Notes under the pieces: model-generated
What the model was told of the DNA's origin: nothing
Database searches by the model: none
What the model saw: only the letters and a program-made list of their open reading frames with translations
NCBI RefSeq assembly: GCF_900117415.1
Contig: NZ_FPEI01000005.1
Location: 868,001 to 932,000, forward strand
DNA length: 64,000 nt
Origin: Hyphomicrobium sp. CS1BSMeth3
Lineage (GTDB): Bacteria > Pseudomonadota > Alphaproteobacteria > Rhizobiales > Hyphomicrobiaceae
Direction: 5' to 3'
In this document: positions 43,371 to 51,422 of the stretch, piece after piece
How positions within the stretch are numbered: position 1 is the stretch's first letter
Layout of the letters: each line of letters opens with the position of its first letter
Translations under genes and position numbers: made by a program

Positions 43371-44087
43371 TCAGATGGCAGGCGATGAGCGGAGATAGGC
43401 GGCGACGGCAGCGCAGCGGCTTGCGAGACGTGCTGCCTCGATGGGCGTGGCGGCTGCATCCCGCAGAGCGGCCAGACCCTTGAAGCCGGAGCGCAGGACG
43501 GCCCGGGCTTCGGTGCGCGTGAGCCCAGCGTCCTGCGTGAGCCAGCGTTCGAACTCACGTTCCGAAGGCCGCCGGTCGGCGAAAGGCCGCGCCTTGATGG
43601 AGGCGATGCGGGCCTCCGGCAGCAGCGGGAACGTGACGATGGAGATTTCCCAGAGATCGACTTTTTCGATGCGGCGGACGCCGCGCGAGCGGTCGCGATG
43701 AGCTTTGACGGTGCGGAAGCCGATGGAGAGACCGTCGATGGCGCCGGCGCGCATGAGCGAAAGCACCTCGCGGGCGCGGGCGACGGTCGGCATGATGCGG
43801 CCGCGGGCGAAGAGGCCTTTGGCGTCCTCGGCGAGCGTTTCCCAGATGCCGATCGGCTCGGAAGGATTGTGCTGGAAGAGCATTCGGACGCCGGAGGGGC
43901 CGCGGGTCGCGAGCGTGTCGCGAAAGGCGCCCGGCATGACGACGTCACGGCCGAGATCCTGCCTGCCGAAAATGGAGGCATAGCCTTCGAACGCACCGTC
44001 ATCGGCAACGCTCTTCATGTCGAGGGCCGTGAACTTCGCTTCGTGTGGACGCGCGCGTTGGGGTGTCGCAGATCGAGGCTCGATCAC
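43371..44087 (-). CDS. GTA HK97-type prohead protease (g4)
   Basis: 238 residues from GTG 44087, which has GGAG nine bases upstream; ATG 44019 is a later option. The serine-protease landmarks are FEGYASIFGRQDLGRDVVMP, the histidine in MLFQHNPSEPIGIWE, the serine in AGAIDGLSIGFR and the glutamate in KVDLWEISIVTFP. It cleaves the capsid scaffold domain. The gene starts 44 bp after the portal stop, leaving no room for the small g3.5 gene of Rhodobacter. Confidence 0.9.
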   Translation of the reverse strand: MIEPRSATPQRARPHEAKFTALDMKSVADDGAFEGYASIFGRQDLGRDVVMPGAFRDTLATRGPSGVRMLFQHNPSEPIGIWETLAEDAKGLFARGRIMPTVARAREVLSLMRAGAIDGLSIGFRTVKAHRDRSRGVRRIEKVDLWEISIVTFPLLPEARIASIKARPFADRRPSEREFERWLTQDAGLTRTEARAVLRSGFKGLAALRDAAATPIEAARLASRCAAVAAYLRSSPAI

Positions 44088-44131
44088 GATGGAACGCTCC
44101 GGGTTCGGGGGTGGTTGCGTGGCGGGGAAAG

Positions 44132-45361
44132 TCAGGGCGCGGGTGTTAGCGTTTCGCTGTCGGCGAGCGGGCTGTATCCGGCTGCGGCGCGCTTCTCGTT
44201 GAGCGTGAGGAAGGACGCCTTTTCGAGACGCGCCCACAGTGCTTCGCGCTCCGGCGAGAGGGCTTCGACGGCATCGAGATCAGGACGCAGCTCCAGGTCG
44301 GCATCCCAGGCGGGGGCGAGCCAGCGCGAGAGAGCCTTCGACGTGCGGCCGACGAGCGGAATGATGGTCTGGCGCCAGAAGCCGCGTGTGGCTTCGGCCA
44401 TGTTGGCGTAGGTGTTGTCGCCGGGAATGCCGAGCAGCATGGGCGGCACGCCGAGGGCGAGCGCGATCTCGCGGGCGGCGGCGTTCTTGGCTTCGAGGAA
44501 GTCCATGTCCTTGGGCGAAAGCGACATCGACTTCCAGTCGAGGCCGCCTTCGAGGAGAAGCGGCCGACCGGCATTGGCGGCACCCTGGAAGCCTTGCTCG
44601 AGCTCGGCCTTGAGGCGCTCGTACTGCTCGGTGGTGAGATTGCCGTCACGCGAGGTGTAGACGAGAGCGCCGGAGGGACGGGCGGAGTTATCGAGCAGCG
44701 CCTTGTTCCAGCGCGTCGCAGTGTTGTGGAGGTCGATGGCGGTCGCGGCGGCTTCGAGCGGGCTCATGCCGTAGTGATCGTGCGCGGCGTGGAAGAGCTT
44801 CATGTGGAGTACGCCGCGTACGCCGGGCACGCAATCGCCGGCGAGGCGCACCGAGCGGCCGGCGACGGTGTACTCGTAAGCTTCGGGCCAGCCGTCAGCG
44901 CCGGGCACGACCTTCATGCGGTCGGGGCGGAGCACGTGCAGCTCGCGGATTTCGTCATCGATGGCGACGGCCTCGATGTAGCTGTTGCCGGCGACGAGCA
45001 GGTGGCCGAAGAGCGTTTCGAGGAACTCGGGTCCGACCTGGGCCGGATTGGGCCGGTTGATCAAGTCGGGCAGCGCGTGCGCCTCGATCTCCTCCTCGCC
45101 GCGATATAGGAGCAGCGGCACCGAGGCGGCGGTCTCGGCGATCATGCGCACGCAGCGATAGACGATCGCATTGCCCATGAAGCCCTCGCGGGCGAAGGCG
45201 GCGTAGTCGCGCGGCGTCCACGCGGGCTGTCGAAGGGTTTCGAGCGCGATGAGCGGACCGACGGCGCTGGCCTTGGTTTCGGCCGGCGCGTGCGGCATGG
45301 CTCTGCCAACCCAGCGACCAAAGAGGGCGCCGAGCGAGATCGCAACGGAAGTCGGGGTCAT
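44132..45361 (-). CDS. GTA portal protein (g3)
   Basis: 409-residue HK97-type portal, the dodecameric ring through which DNA is packaged. Landmarks: FMGNAIVYRCVRMIAETAAS, LINRPNPAQVGPEFLETLFG, LLVAGNSYIEAV, HYGMSPLEAAATAIDLHN and ALALGVPPMLLGIPGDNTYA. The ATG directly abuts the large terminase stop. Confidence 0.95.
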   Translation of the reverse strand: MTPTSVAISLGALFGRWVGRAMPHAPAETKASAVGPLIALETLRQPAWTPRDYAAFAREGFMGNAIVYRCVRMIAETAASVPLLLYRGEEEIEAHALPDLINRPNPAQVGPEFLETLFGHLLVAGNSYIEAVAIDDEIRELHVLRPDRMKVVPGADGWPEAYEYTVAGRSVRLAGDCVPGVRGVLHMKLFHAAHDHYGMSPLEAAATAIDLHNTATRWNKALLDNSARPSGALVYTSRDGNLTTEQYERLKAELEQGFQGAANAGRPLLLEGGLDWKSMSLSPKDMDFLEAKNAAAREIALALGVPPMLLGIPGDNTYANMAEATRGFWRQTIIPLVGRTSKALSRWLAPAWDADLELRPDLDAVEALSPEREALWARLEKASFLTLNEKRAAAGYSPLADSETLTPAP

Positions 45362-46699
45362 TCAGAGCGTCCGTATGGTTGGGCTGCGCGGGTTTGTCAG
45401 CATGAGATCGGTGAGCGCCCACACGAGCGCATCGAGCCGATCCGGGCTCTTGCCTTGGGCGAGACCATCGGCGCCGAAGGCACACATCTGGCTTTCGAGC
45501 TCGGGCCATTCGCCGACGTGGATCACGCGGCCTTCGGCGTAGAGCGCGGAGACCGGCTCGGCGCGCACCCACTTGCCGCGCGTGGCGCGGACGGCGCGGA
45601 TGGGTACCGAGGCATCGACCTGGCGCATGACGCCGACGACGAGATCACCGCCTTGGTTCACCTCGGCGACAATGCGGTCGGCGGCGAAATCGCGGTAGGC
45701 GGCGATGGCCGCGCGGGCCCACACGGTCGGCTCGCGGCCGCGGATGGTGCGGTCGGCGAGGACGTAGGCGCGGCCGTCCTCGCCGAGGCCGGCGACGATG
45801 ATACCGCACGCGTCCGAGTTGGTGTTCGACGTGACGGGCGGATCGACGGCGACGACGATGCGCGCGATCTCAGGCGGCGCGGCGACGCGGTGCTGGTCGA
45901 GCCAGCTCTTGCGCCAGAGCCCGCCGCCGCGATCCTCGACGATCTCTCCGTCGATCTCCTGGCGGCCGAGAGCCGTACCGCCGTAGCGCTTCAGCACGCT
46001 CGAGAGGAACGACGGCGCGAGGTTTGCGGCATTGTCGGTCGTCTTGGCGCGCGATGTCACGGTGGCTTCGTCGGCCATGAGCTTTTTCAGCAGCGCGATG
46101 GAGCGCGGTGTCGTGGTGACGACGGATTGCGGGTGGCGTCCCAGGCGGAGTGCGAACTGCAGCATGTCCCAGGCGTGCTGGGCGCGGCGCCACTTGGCGA
46201 GCTCGTCGCACCAGGCGGCATCGAACTGGGGCCCGCGCAGGTTGTCCGGATCATCGGCAGCGTACATCTGGGCGATGGCTCCGTTCGACCATTGGATCTG
46301 ATTGCGTGAGACGTCGAAGTGCGGGCGTTCATGCGGCGCGTGGACGGCGAGGAGGCCGGAGACGCCTTCGATCATGACGCTGCGGACCTGCGCGATGGTG
46401 AGACCGACAAGTGCGATGCGCCGCGCGGGCTCGTCCTGTTCGGTGCCGAGGCCGAGAGCGCGAGCGCGGACCCATTCGGCGCCGGCGCGGGTCTTGCCCG
46501 AGCCGCGGCCGCCGAGAATGAGCCACGTCTGCCAGGGCTGGCCGGTCTCGGTGGCGATGGGGGCGAGCTGGTCATCGCGGGCCCAGACCTGCCAGTCATG
46601 GGCGAGGCGGATGATCTCGATGGCCGAGAGCGCGGCGAGGGCTGCCTCGCGTTCTGGCTCAGGCCGGTCCGACAAGCCGAGCAAGACGCTCCGCAACAT
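45362..46699 (-). CDS. GTA terminase large subunit (g2)
   Basis: 445 residues with ATPase and nuclease domains that package host DNA into GTA heads. Walker A GGRGSGKT is at residues 63-70, followed by AGAEWVRARA. Walker B and the catalytic block lie around QFDAAWCDELAKWRRAQHAW. The nuclease domain holds the acidic residues in IVVAVDPPVTSNTNSDACG and in DRLDALVWALTDLM. The gene overlaps the small subunit gene by 41 bp. Confidence 0.95.
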   Translation of the reverse strand: MLRSVLLGLSDRPEPEREAALAALSAIEIIRLAHDWQVWARDDQLAPIATETGQPWQTWLILGGRGSGKTRAGAEWVRARALGLGTEQDEPARRIALVGLTIAQVRSVMIEGVSGLLAVHAPHERPHFDVSRNQIQWSNGAIAQMYAADDPDNLRGPQFDAAWCDELAKWRRAQHAWDMLQFALRLGRHPQSVVTTTPRSIALLKKLMADEATVTSRAKTTDNAANLAPSFLSSVLKRYGGTALGRQEIDGEIVEDRGGGLWRKSWLDQHRVAAPPEIARIVVAVDPPVTSNTNSDACGIIVAGLGEDGRAYVLADRTIRGREPTVWARAAIAAYRDFAADRIVAEVNQGGDLVVGVMRQVDASVPIRAVRATRGKWVRAEPVSALYAEGRVIHVGEWPELESQMCAFGADGLAQGKSPDRLDALVWALTDLMLTNPRSPTIRTL

Positions 46700-47279
46700 C
46701 TCGGCGGAAGCGCTCCGCCTCGTCGGCGAGCTGGCGGTCGCCTTGGCTGGTGGCGGGGTTTGAGGATCCGGGGAGGCGCTCGAGGTCAGCTTCCATCTCC
46801 GTTACGCGACTGAGGTTGGCAATGAGGGCGCCGATCGCGCGGGTGTCGCGCTCATGGTCTGCGGCGGTGGTGTCGGAGGTTCCTTCCTTGGTGGCGATGT
46901 CTTGCGCCATGCGCCTCTCCATCTGCTTGAGCTTGGTGTCGATCGCCTTGTAGAGCCGACGGACGAGCGCCCGCCGCGTCTTGAGCGAGGTGGTGCCGGG
47001 TGCGGCCACTTCCTGTTTGATGGCGGGGGTCGCGGCCTGCGGCGGTGCGCGCTTGTGGCCGGGGGCCGTTGCGGGCTTCTTTGTGTGCGATGCCGTAGCC
47101 GGGCCATCCCGAGCGGCTGGCCTGCGCCGAGGGCGCGCCGGCCAGCGCTCATTGCGGGCACGACGGGTAATCCGCTGGGCCGAGATGCCGTGTCGTCCGG
47201 CGATACAGGCGAGCGTGAGCTTGCCGGCAACGTACAGACGTCGGATCTCCGGCCAGTCGGGTTGATCCGAGCCGGTCAT
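46659..47279 (-). CDS. GTA small terminase-like protein (g1)
   Basis: 206 residues from ATG 47279 (GTG 47288 possible). The N-terminal helix-turn-helix LACIAGRHGISAQRITRRA fits DNA recognition by a small terminase, the middle is a basic low-complexity linker, and the C-terminus is helical and charged (RRALVRRLYKAIDTKLKQME). Position directly ahead of, and overlapping, the large terminase supports the role; sequence alone is weak, as usual for this gene. Confidence 0.75.
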   Translation of the reverse strand: MTGSDQPDWPEIRRLYVAGKLTLACIAGRHGISAQRITRRARNERWPARPRRRPAARDGPATASHTKKPATAPGHKRAPPQAATPAIKQEVAAPGTTSLKTRRALVRRLYKAIDTKLKQMERRMAQDIATKEGTSDTTAADHERDTRAIGALIANLSRVTEMEADLERLPGSSNPATSQGDRQLADEAERFRRDVAERLARLVGPA

Positions 47280-47378
47280 GCGGGACACCAGATTGTTTGC
47301 TGGGCGGCGTGATCTGAAACGTTCTGTGGGGCGGTCCGGCCGCCCGTCATCATCTGACGTTTTTCACGCGATACTGGA

Positions 47379-47407
47379 TTTGTACCAAAACATCGTTGCG
47401 ATGTCAA
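47379..47407 (-). promoter_or_regulatory. Candidate promoter of the GTA cluster
   Basis: On the minus strand TTGACA (47402-47407) is a perfect -35, followed after 17 bases by TACAAA (47379-47384), a 4-of-6 match to the -10. Transcription would start near 47372, about 93 bases before the small terminase ATG. The spacer contains the palindrome CATCG - TTG - CGATG (47391-47403), which touches the -35 and could be an operator. Confidence 0.45.
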
Positions 47408-47433
47408 TAATTGATTCAGGAATTTTCTGCGCC

Positions 47434-47460
47434 TTGGAAGTATAGTTCCAATATATACTT
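47434..47460. repeat. Two overlapping palindromes upstream of the GTA promoter
   Basis: TTGGAA - GTATAG - TTCCAA (47434-47451) overlaps AAGTATA - 9 bases - TATACTT (47438-47460). Both repeats are perfect. They lie 30-55 bp upstream of the candidate GTA -35 and could be regulator sites. A second possible minus-strand promoter (TTGCGC, 18 bases, TATACT) also falls here. Confidence 0.4.
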
Positions 47461-47673
47461 GGGCGCAAACACACGAATATCTCACGCGGCCTGTTGGGCG
47501 GGGATAAATTCTTATTGGGGCCGCGCGTGGAACAGATCAGGCCCGTTAGCTAGGGTTCAAGACATTTCATTTACCAGTCGGAAAGGCCGTGCCGCGAATT
47601 AAGCGATGATTCAGCAATCTCGTATTTCATGCGGGGTGATCTTCCGTGGCGTGAACGAGTGAGGCGTACGCCA

Positions 47674-48243
47674 ATGCAGCCATTTTCCGACGCAGGCCCT
47701 GAGCGCTCCCGCGTGCGCCGGTCGCTGTTTGGGCGTTGGCGCCGCGATACGTCGGGCACGACGGCCATCGAATTCGCCTTCGTGGCAGGGCCGTTCCTCA
47801 TGCTGCTGTTCGGCATCATGGGCGTCGGGCTCTTCTTCTTCACGACCTTCTCGCTCGAGAACGCGGTCGAGCGGACCGGGCGTCTGATCCGAACCGGCCA
47901 GGTGCAGCAGGGCGGAATGACGGAGCAGCAGTTCAAGGAAAAGGTCTGCGAGCTCGCGCCGGCCTTCGTCGACTGCGTGAACAAGCTTCGCATCAACGTT
48001 CTGAACTTCCCGGACTCCGAGGCGATCGGGCCCGGTACCACGGCGCAGTGTCTGGATGCCGCCGGCAACCTCAGCGACGTCACCCAATACAAGCCGGGCG
48101 ATGCCGACCAGGTCGTCCTGATCTGGGTTTGCTACGAGTGGAGCATGGCCTCGAAGATCCCGTATCTCAATCTCGGAAATATGGGCAACGGCTCGCGCCT
48201 GATCCAGGCCGCGACGACGTTCCGAACCGAGCCATACAATTGA
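47674..48243 (+). CDS. TadE-like pseudopilin / pilus assembly protein
   Basis: 189 residues from ATG 47674; ATG 47629 would add 15 residues. A basic N-terminus is followed by the TadE-type segment DTSGTTAIEFAFVAGPFLML, i.e. the conserved glutamate inside a single hydrophobic helix, then a periplasmic domain with several cysteines. TadE-like proteins are minor pseudopilins of Flp/Tad pili. It lies divergent from the GTA cluster, 24 bp ahead of a second such gene. Confidence 0.82.
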   Translation: MQPFSDAGPERSRVRRSLFGRWRRDTSGTTAIEFAFVAGPFLMLLFGIMGVGLFFFTTFSLENAVERTGRLIRTGQVQQGGMTEQQFKEKVCELAPAFVDCVNKLRINVLNFPDSEAIGPGTTAQCLDAAGNLSDVTQYKPGDADQVVLIWVCYEWSMASKIPYLNLGNMGNGSRLIQAATTFRTEPYN

Positions 48244-48267
48244 TCGTTGATTGATGGGTGCTGCACG

Positions 48268-48909
48268 ATGAAGAGCTTCATCACGCGACTCTCGAGCCGG
48301 CGCCGCACGAACGGCCGCAGCGGTCTCTTCGCCCGATTGCGCCGCGACAACAGCGGCCTCGCTGCAGTCGAGTTCGGCATGATCGTGCCGATCATGTTCT
48401 TCCTGTTCGTAGGCACCATCGAGTTCAGCCAGGCGCTCACCGTCGACCGTCGCCTCACGCTGGCGGCGAGCTCGACCGCCGATCTCATCGCGCGTGCGCC
48501 CAACTCGGGGCTGACGGCTCAGCAGGTGGACCGCGATCTCAAGATCATCGAGCAGCTCATCGCGCCTTATGATCTCCAGCGCCTCTACGTGAAGGTCATG
48601 AGCGTCATCGCGGCTGGGACGCCGGGCAATCCGAATGCCCTCACCTATACGATCGACTGGTCGCGCGATAACAACGGCGGCACGCCGCATCCGCGCGGCG
48701 AGGAATACAAGGACATTCCCCAGGGCCTCCTCGTTTCCGGCGAGAGCGTGATCGTCTCCGAAGCGCGGTACAACTACACGCCGCTGATCTTCAACTACTT
48801 CATCGAGTCGGCCTTCAACATGACCGAGCGCTTCTTCCTGAAGCCGCGCAACTCGAGCTGCGTGCACCTGAGGCCGATCAACTGCGTGACCGGCGGCACG
48901 ATGTCCTGA
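48268..48909 (+). CDS. Second TadE-like pseudopilin
   Basis: 213 residues from ATG 48268. The signature RRDNSGLAAVEFGMIVPIMF with the conserved glutamate and the following helix (FLFVGTIEFSQAL) marks it as TadE-like. The C-terminal domain ends with two cysteines (SCVHLRPINC), possibly a disulfide. It forms an operon with the preceding gene and is closed by a strong terminator. No Tad ATPase, platform or secretin gene is in the window. Confidence 0.82.
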   Translation: MKSFITRLSSRRRTNGRSGLFARLRRDNSGLAAVEFGMIVPIMFFLFVGTIEFSQALTVDRRLTLAASSTADLIARAPNSGLTAQQVDRDLKIIEQLIAPYDLQRLYVKVMSVIAAGTPGNPNALTYTIDWSRDNNGGTPHPRGEEYKDIPQGLLVSGESVIVSEARYNYTPLIFNYFIESAFNMTERFFLKPRNSSCVHLRPINCVTGGTMS

Positions 48910-48932
48910 CGCCGCCGGCAGCGAGAAAAACG

Positions 48933-48970
48933 AAACGGCCCGCCGGACATCCGGCGGGCCGTTTTTCTTT
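48933..48970. terminator. Bidirectional intrinsic terminator
   Basis: AAACGGCCCGCCGG - ACAT - CCGGCGGGCCGTTT is a perfect 14-bp stem with a 4-base loop, followed by TTTCTTT on the plus strand and, read from the minus strand, by CGTTTTTC. It ends both the pseudopilin operon and the rplM-rpsI operon. Confidence 0.85.
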
Positions 48971-48987
48971 GCGGGATTGCGGTCCGC

Positions 48988-49470
48988 TTAGCGCTTCGAG
49001 AACTGGAAGCTGCGGCGGGCCTTTGCCTTGCCGTACTTCTTGCGCTCGACGATGCGGCTGTCGCGCGTGAGGAAGCCGCCCTTCTTCAGCACGGTGCGCA
49101 GCTCCGGCTCGTAGTAAGTGAGCGCCTTCGACAGGCCGTGGCGGACGGCGCCGGCCTGGCCGGAGAGGCCACCGCCCGTCACCGTGGCGCGAATGTCGTA
49201 CTGATCCATGCGCTCGGCGGCGACGAGCGGCTGCTTCAGGATCATCTGGAGGACAGGGCGCGCGAAGTAGGTCGTCACGTCCTTGTCGTTGATGGTGATC
49301 TTGCCGTGCCCGCGGCTGACCCACACGCGAGCAATGGCGTTCTTGCGCTTGCCCGTGGCGTAGGCGCGACCCTGGGCGTCGAGCTTCTGGATGTGCACGG
49401 GGGCGGCCGCTTCGCTGGCCTGGCCGGTGAGGTTCCCAAGGTCCTCAAGTGACTTGGCATCTGCGGTCAT
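48988..49470 (-). CDS. rpsI: 30S ribosomal protein S9
   Basis: 160-residue small-subunit protein contacting the decoding region. It has the S9 hallmarks [34 protein letters not shown], the [20 protein letters not shown] stretch and the universal C-terminus FQFSKR that reaches the P-site tRNA. The first 30 residues are an N-terminal extension found in alphaproteobacteria. The start at 49470 lies 4 bp after rplM. Confidence 0.97.
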   Translation of the reverse strand: MTADAKSLEDLGNLTGQASEAAAPVHIQKLDAQGRAYATGKRKNAIARVWVSRGHGKITINDKDVTTYFARPVLQMILKQPLVAAERMDQYDIRATVTGGGLSGQAGAVRHGLSKALTYYEPELRTVLKKGGFLTRDSRIVERKKYGKAKARRSFQFSKR

Positions 49471-49474
49471 GGCG

Positions 49475-49936
49475 TCAGACTCTCTTGTTCTTGCGATTGA
49501 GCGCGGCGATGTCCAGCTTGGTCGGCTGCTGCGCCTCATGCGGATGGGACGGACCGGCGTAGACCTTGAGGTTGGTCATGAGGCGGCGCTGCAGGGGCCC
49601 GCGGGCGAGCATGCGCTCGACGGCCTTGAAGACGACGCGCTCGGGGAACTTGCCCTCGATGATCTGGCGCGGCGAGCGGGTCTTGAGGCCGCCGGGGTAG
49701 CCGGTGTGCCACTCGTACTTCTTGTCTTCGTACTTGTTGCCGGTGAACACCACCTTCTCCGCATTGACGACAATCACGTTGTCGCCCATGTCGACGTGCG
49801 GTGTGTAGGTCGGCTTGTGCTTGCCCTTGAGGCGGGTGGCGATGAGCGCAGCGAGCCGGCCGACGACGAGGCCTTCGGCGTCGATGAGCACCCACTTCTT
49901 CTCCACCTCGCCGGGCTTGGCGCTGTACGTCTTCAT
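49475..49936 (-). CDS. rplM: 50S ribosomal protein L13
   Basis: 153-residue early-assembly protein of the large subunit: [40 protein letters not shown] and [20 protein letters not shown] are typical. First gene of the conserved rplM-rpsI operon; its promoter lies about 190 bp upstream. Confidence 0.97.
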   Translation of the reverse strand: MKTYSAKPGEVEKKWVLIDAEGLVVGRLAALIATRLKGKHKPTYTPHVDMGDNVIVVNAEKVVFTGNKYEDKKYEWHTGYPGGLKTRSPRQIIEGKFPERVVFKAVERMLARGPLQRRLMTNLKVYAGPSHPHEAQQPTKLDIAALNRKNKRV

Positions 49937-50254
49937 TTGCTTGGCCCTCGAGTATGGCGCCCGGGCCGGTCGGCTCGAAAGCCGGCGGCGTGGTCGCCAA
50001 AGTTCTGCTCAGTACGGTAGTTTTCGTTGCGGACGTGCGTGGACGAGTGCCGGGGCACCAGGCCGGTTTGCACGGCTGAAACAGTGAGCGGCGCGATCCT
50101 GCAATAGAGAGATCAAGCGCTGCGCGGCATCCTTCTAGGCTGCCTGAGCGCGCAGGTCAATGACATTCGGGTCCGGCGACAGGAAAATACTCCAATTATT
50201 TCAATGTACTACGTTGACGGTATCCAATTACCGCAGTTGCGGTATGGAGATACC
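49937..50254. promoter_or_regulatory. Leader and promoter region of rplM-rpsI
   Basis: 318 bp with no gene. The minus strand has TTGACC (50155-50160), 17 bases, TAGAAG (50132-50137), a good sigma-70-type promoter giving a leader of about 190 nt, which could host ribosomal autoregulation. The portion next to the thioesterase stop is AT-rich (CCAATTATTTCAATG) with no clear motif. Confidence 0.45.
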
Positions 50255-50713
50255 TCATGCTTTCGGGATCGACGAAACAAGGGCATAGGTGCCGGTCGCG
50301 TGAGCGATCAGCTCGCTGCTGCCCTCGGAGTAGAGCGCGACCTCGGCATAGGCGAGCCGGCGGCCGACGCGCACAAGGCGGGCCTCGGCGATCACATCGC
50401 GGGCAGGCGGGCGCGTGAGGAATGTGATGTTGAGATTGCTGGTGACCGAAGGGATCGCTGCGGAACCAAGACGGCCGATGAGCGCTACGTAGATCGAGAA
50501 GTCCGCGACCGTGAACATGGCGGGGCCGGAGATGGTTCCGCCGTGGCGTGTGTTGTGTTCGCTGAGACGCATGCGAACGCGCGCAATATCGTGGCCGACG
50601 GATTCGATCTCCATCACGCGTCCTGAAGCATGGATCTGCGGAAAGGACGCGTCGATCAGCTCCGTGACAGCAGTGGCGGAAAGGTGACTCGTCTGTGGGG
50701 TATCAGTTGACAT
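50255..50713 (-). CDS. PaaI-type hotdog-fold thioesterase
   Basis: 152 residues from ATG 50713. The hotdog signature HNTRHGGTISGPAMFTVADF, then NLNITFLTRPPARDVIAEAR, matches PaaI/YbgC-like acyl-CoA thioesterases, which hydrolyse aromatic or medium-chain acyl-CoA in the cytoplasm. The substrate is unknown. It is divergent from an exported protein gene. Confidence 0.85.
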   Translation of the reverse strand: MSTDTPQTSHLSATAVTELIDASFPQIHASGRVMEIESVGHDIARVRMRLSEHNTRHGGTISGPAMFTVADFSIYVALIGRLGSAAIPSVTSNLNITFLTRPPARDVIAEARLVRVGRRLAYAEVALYSEGSSELIAHATGTYALVSSIPKA

Positions 50714-50836
50714 CCTTATTGGCGTCCCACTCTGGTGATCTGGTTCTGGTATAGGCACGCCGGCATCGAGGCCACGCTAGGCGATCTGCACAGGCAAACG
50801 ACGCAGGCACGAGATTTCGAACGAGGAGAAGCCCCA

Positions 50837-51373
50837 ATGCTCAGCAGGTTTGGAACTCTTGCCGCGTTTGCTTCGGCGCTGGCAATAGCTCTGTTGTCGC
50901 TCGTCGCCGCGCCGGCGGTCAAAGCCCAGGAGGCGTTCAATCAGCTCGAGCTCAGCGAGAAGCACGTCCAGGGCTTCATCTCGGCGCAACCCGATATTAC
51001 GCAGTTCATCGAGCGCAATCCGGCCCAGGAAGGCACGGCACCGACGGACAAGCAGCAGGCTGAGCTCGACGCGATCGCGAAGAAGCACGGCTTCAAAGAC
51101 TATACTGAATATGACGATGTGGCCTACAATATCTCGGTCATCTTGAGCGGCATCGACCCGGACACGGGCAAGTACACGGACCCGATCGAGCTGATCAAAA
51201 AGGAGATCGCTGAGATCAACGCCGATACGCAGATCAGCGCGGCCGAGAAGAAGCAGATGCTCGACGAGCTGAACGACGCGCTGAAGAACACGCCGCCGGT
51301 CAAGTTCCCCGGCAACATCGCGCTGGTCTCGAAGCATCGCGAGGCTCTGGAGAAGGCCCTCGGCCAGCAGTAA
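50837..51373 (+). CDS. Exported helical protein of unknown function
   Basis: 178 residues from ATG 50837 after GAGGAGAA. A cleavable signal peptide (LAAFASALAIALLSLVAAPA, site near VKA-QE) leads to a soluble, charged, mostly helical domain with no cysteine: the segment QAELDAIAKKHGFKDYTEYD and a Lys/Glu-rich coiled-coil-like stretch near residues 120-150. I do not recognise the family. The next gene follows 49 bp later on the same strand. Confidence 0.75.
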   Translation: MLSRFGTLAAFASALAIALLSLVAAPAVKAQEAFNQLELSEKHVQGFISAQPDITQFIERNPAQEGTAPTDKQQAELDAIAKKHGFKDYTEYDDVAYNISVILSGIDPDTGKYTDPIELIKKEIAEINADTQISAAEKKQMLDELNDALKNTPPVKFPGNIALVSKHREALEKALGQQ

Positions 51374-51422
51374 GCTAAGCGCGTTGAGGTGCCAAACCGG
51401 CACCACGCGCGAGGACGTCCAA

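Larger units (their letters stand above)
47280..47673. promoter_or_regulatory. Divergent region between the GTA cluster and the TadE-like genes
   Basis: 394 bp, unusually AT-rich for this window in its centre. It holds the candidate GTA promoter (47379-47407), overlapping palindromes at 47434-47460, a GC stem GGGCGG - TCCGG - CCGCCC (47329-47345) in the presumed GTA leader, and TTAA-N7-TTCA (47599-47613), one base from the CtrA consensus, before the pseudopilin genes. No convincing gene is present. Confidence 0.5.

Noticed and set aside
44088-44131. GTA g3.5 homologue between portal and protease
   Set aside because: Only 44 bp lie between the genes and no overlapping frame there looks coding.
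31466-47279. Ordinary temperate prophage
   Set aside because: Gene content and order match the GTA type; there is no integrase, repressor, replication module or flanking direct repeat within reach of the cluster.
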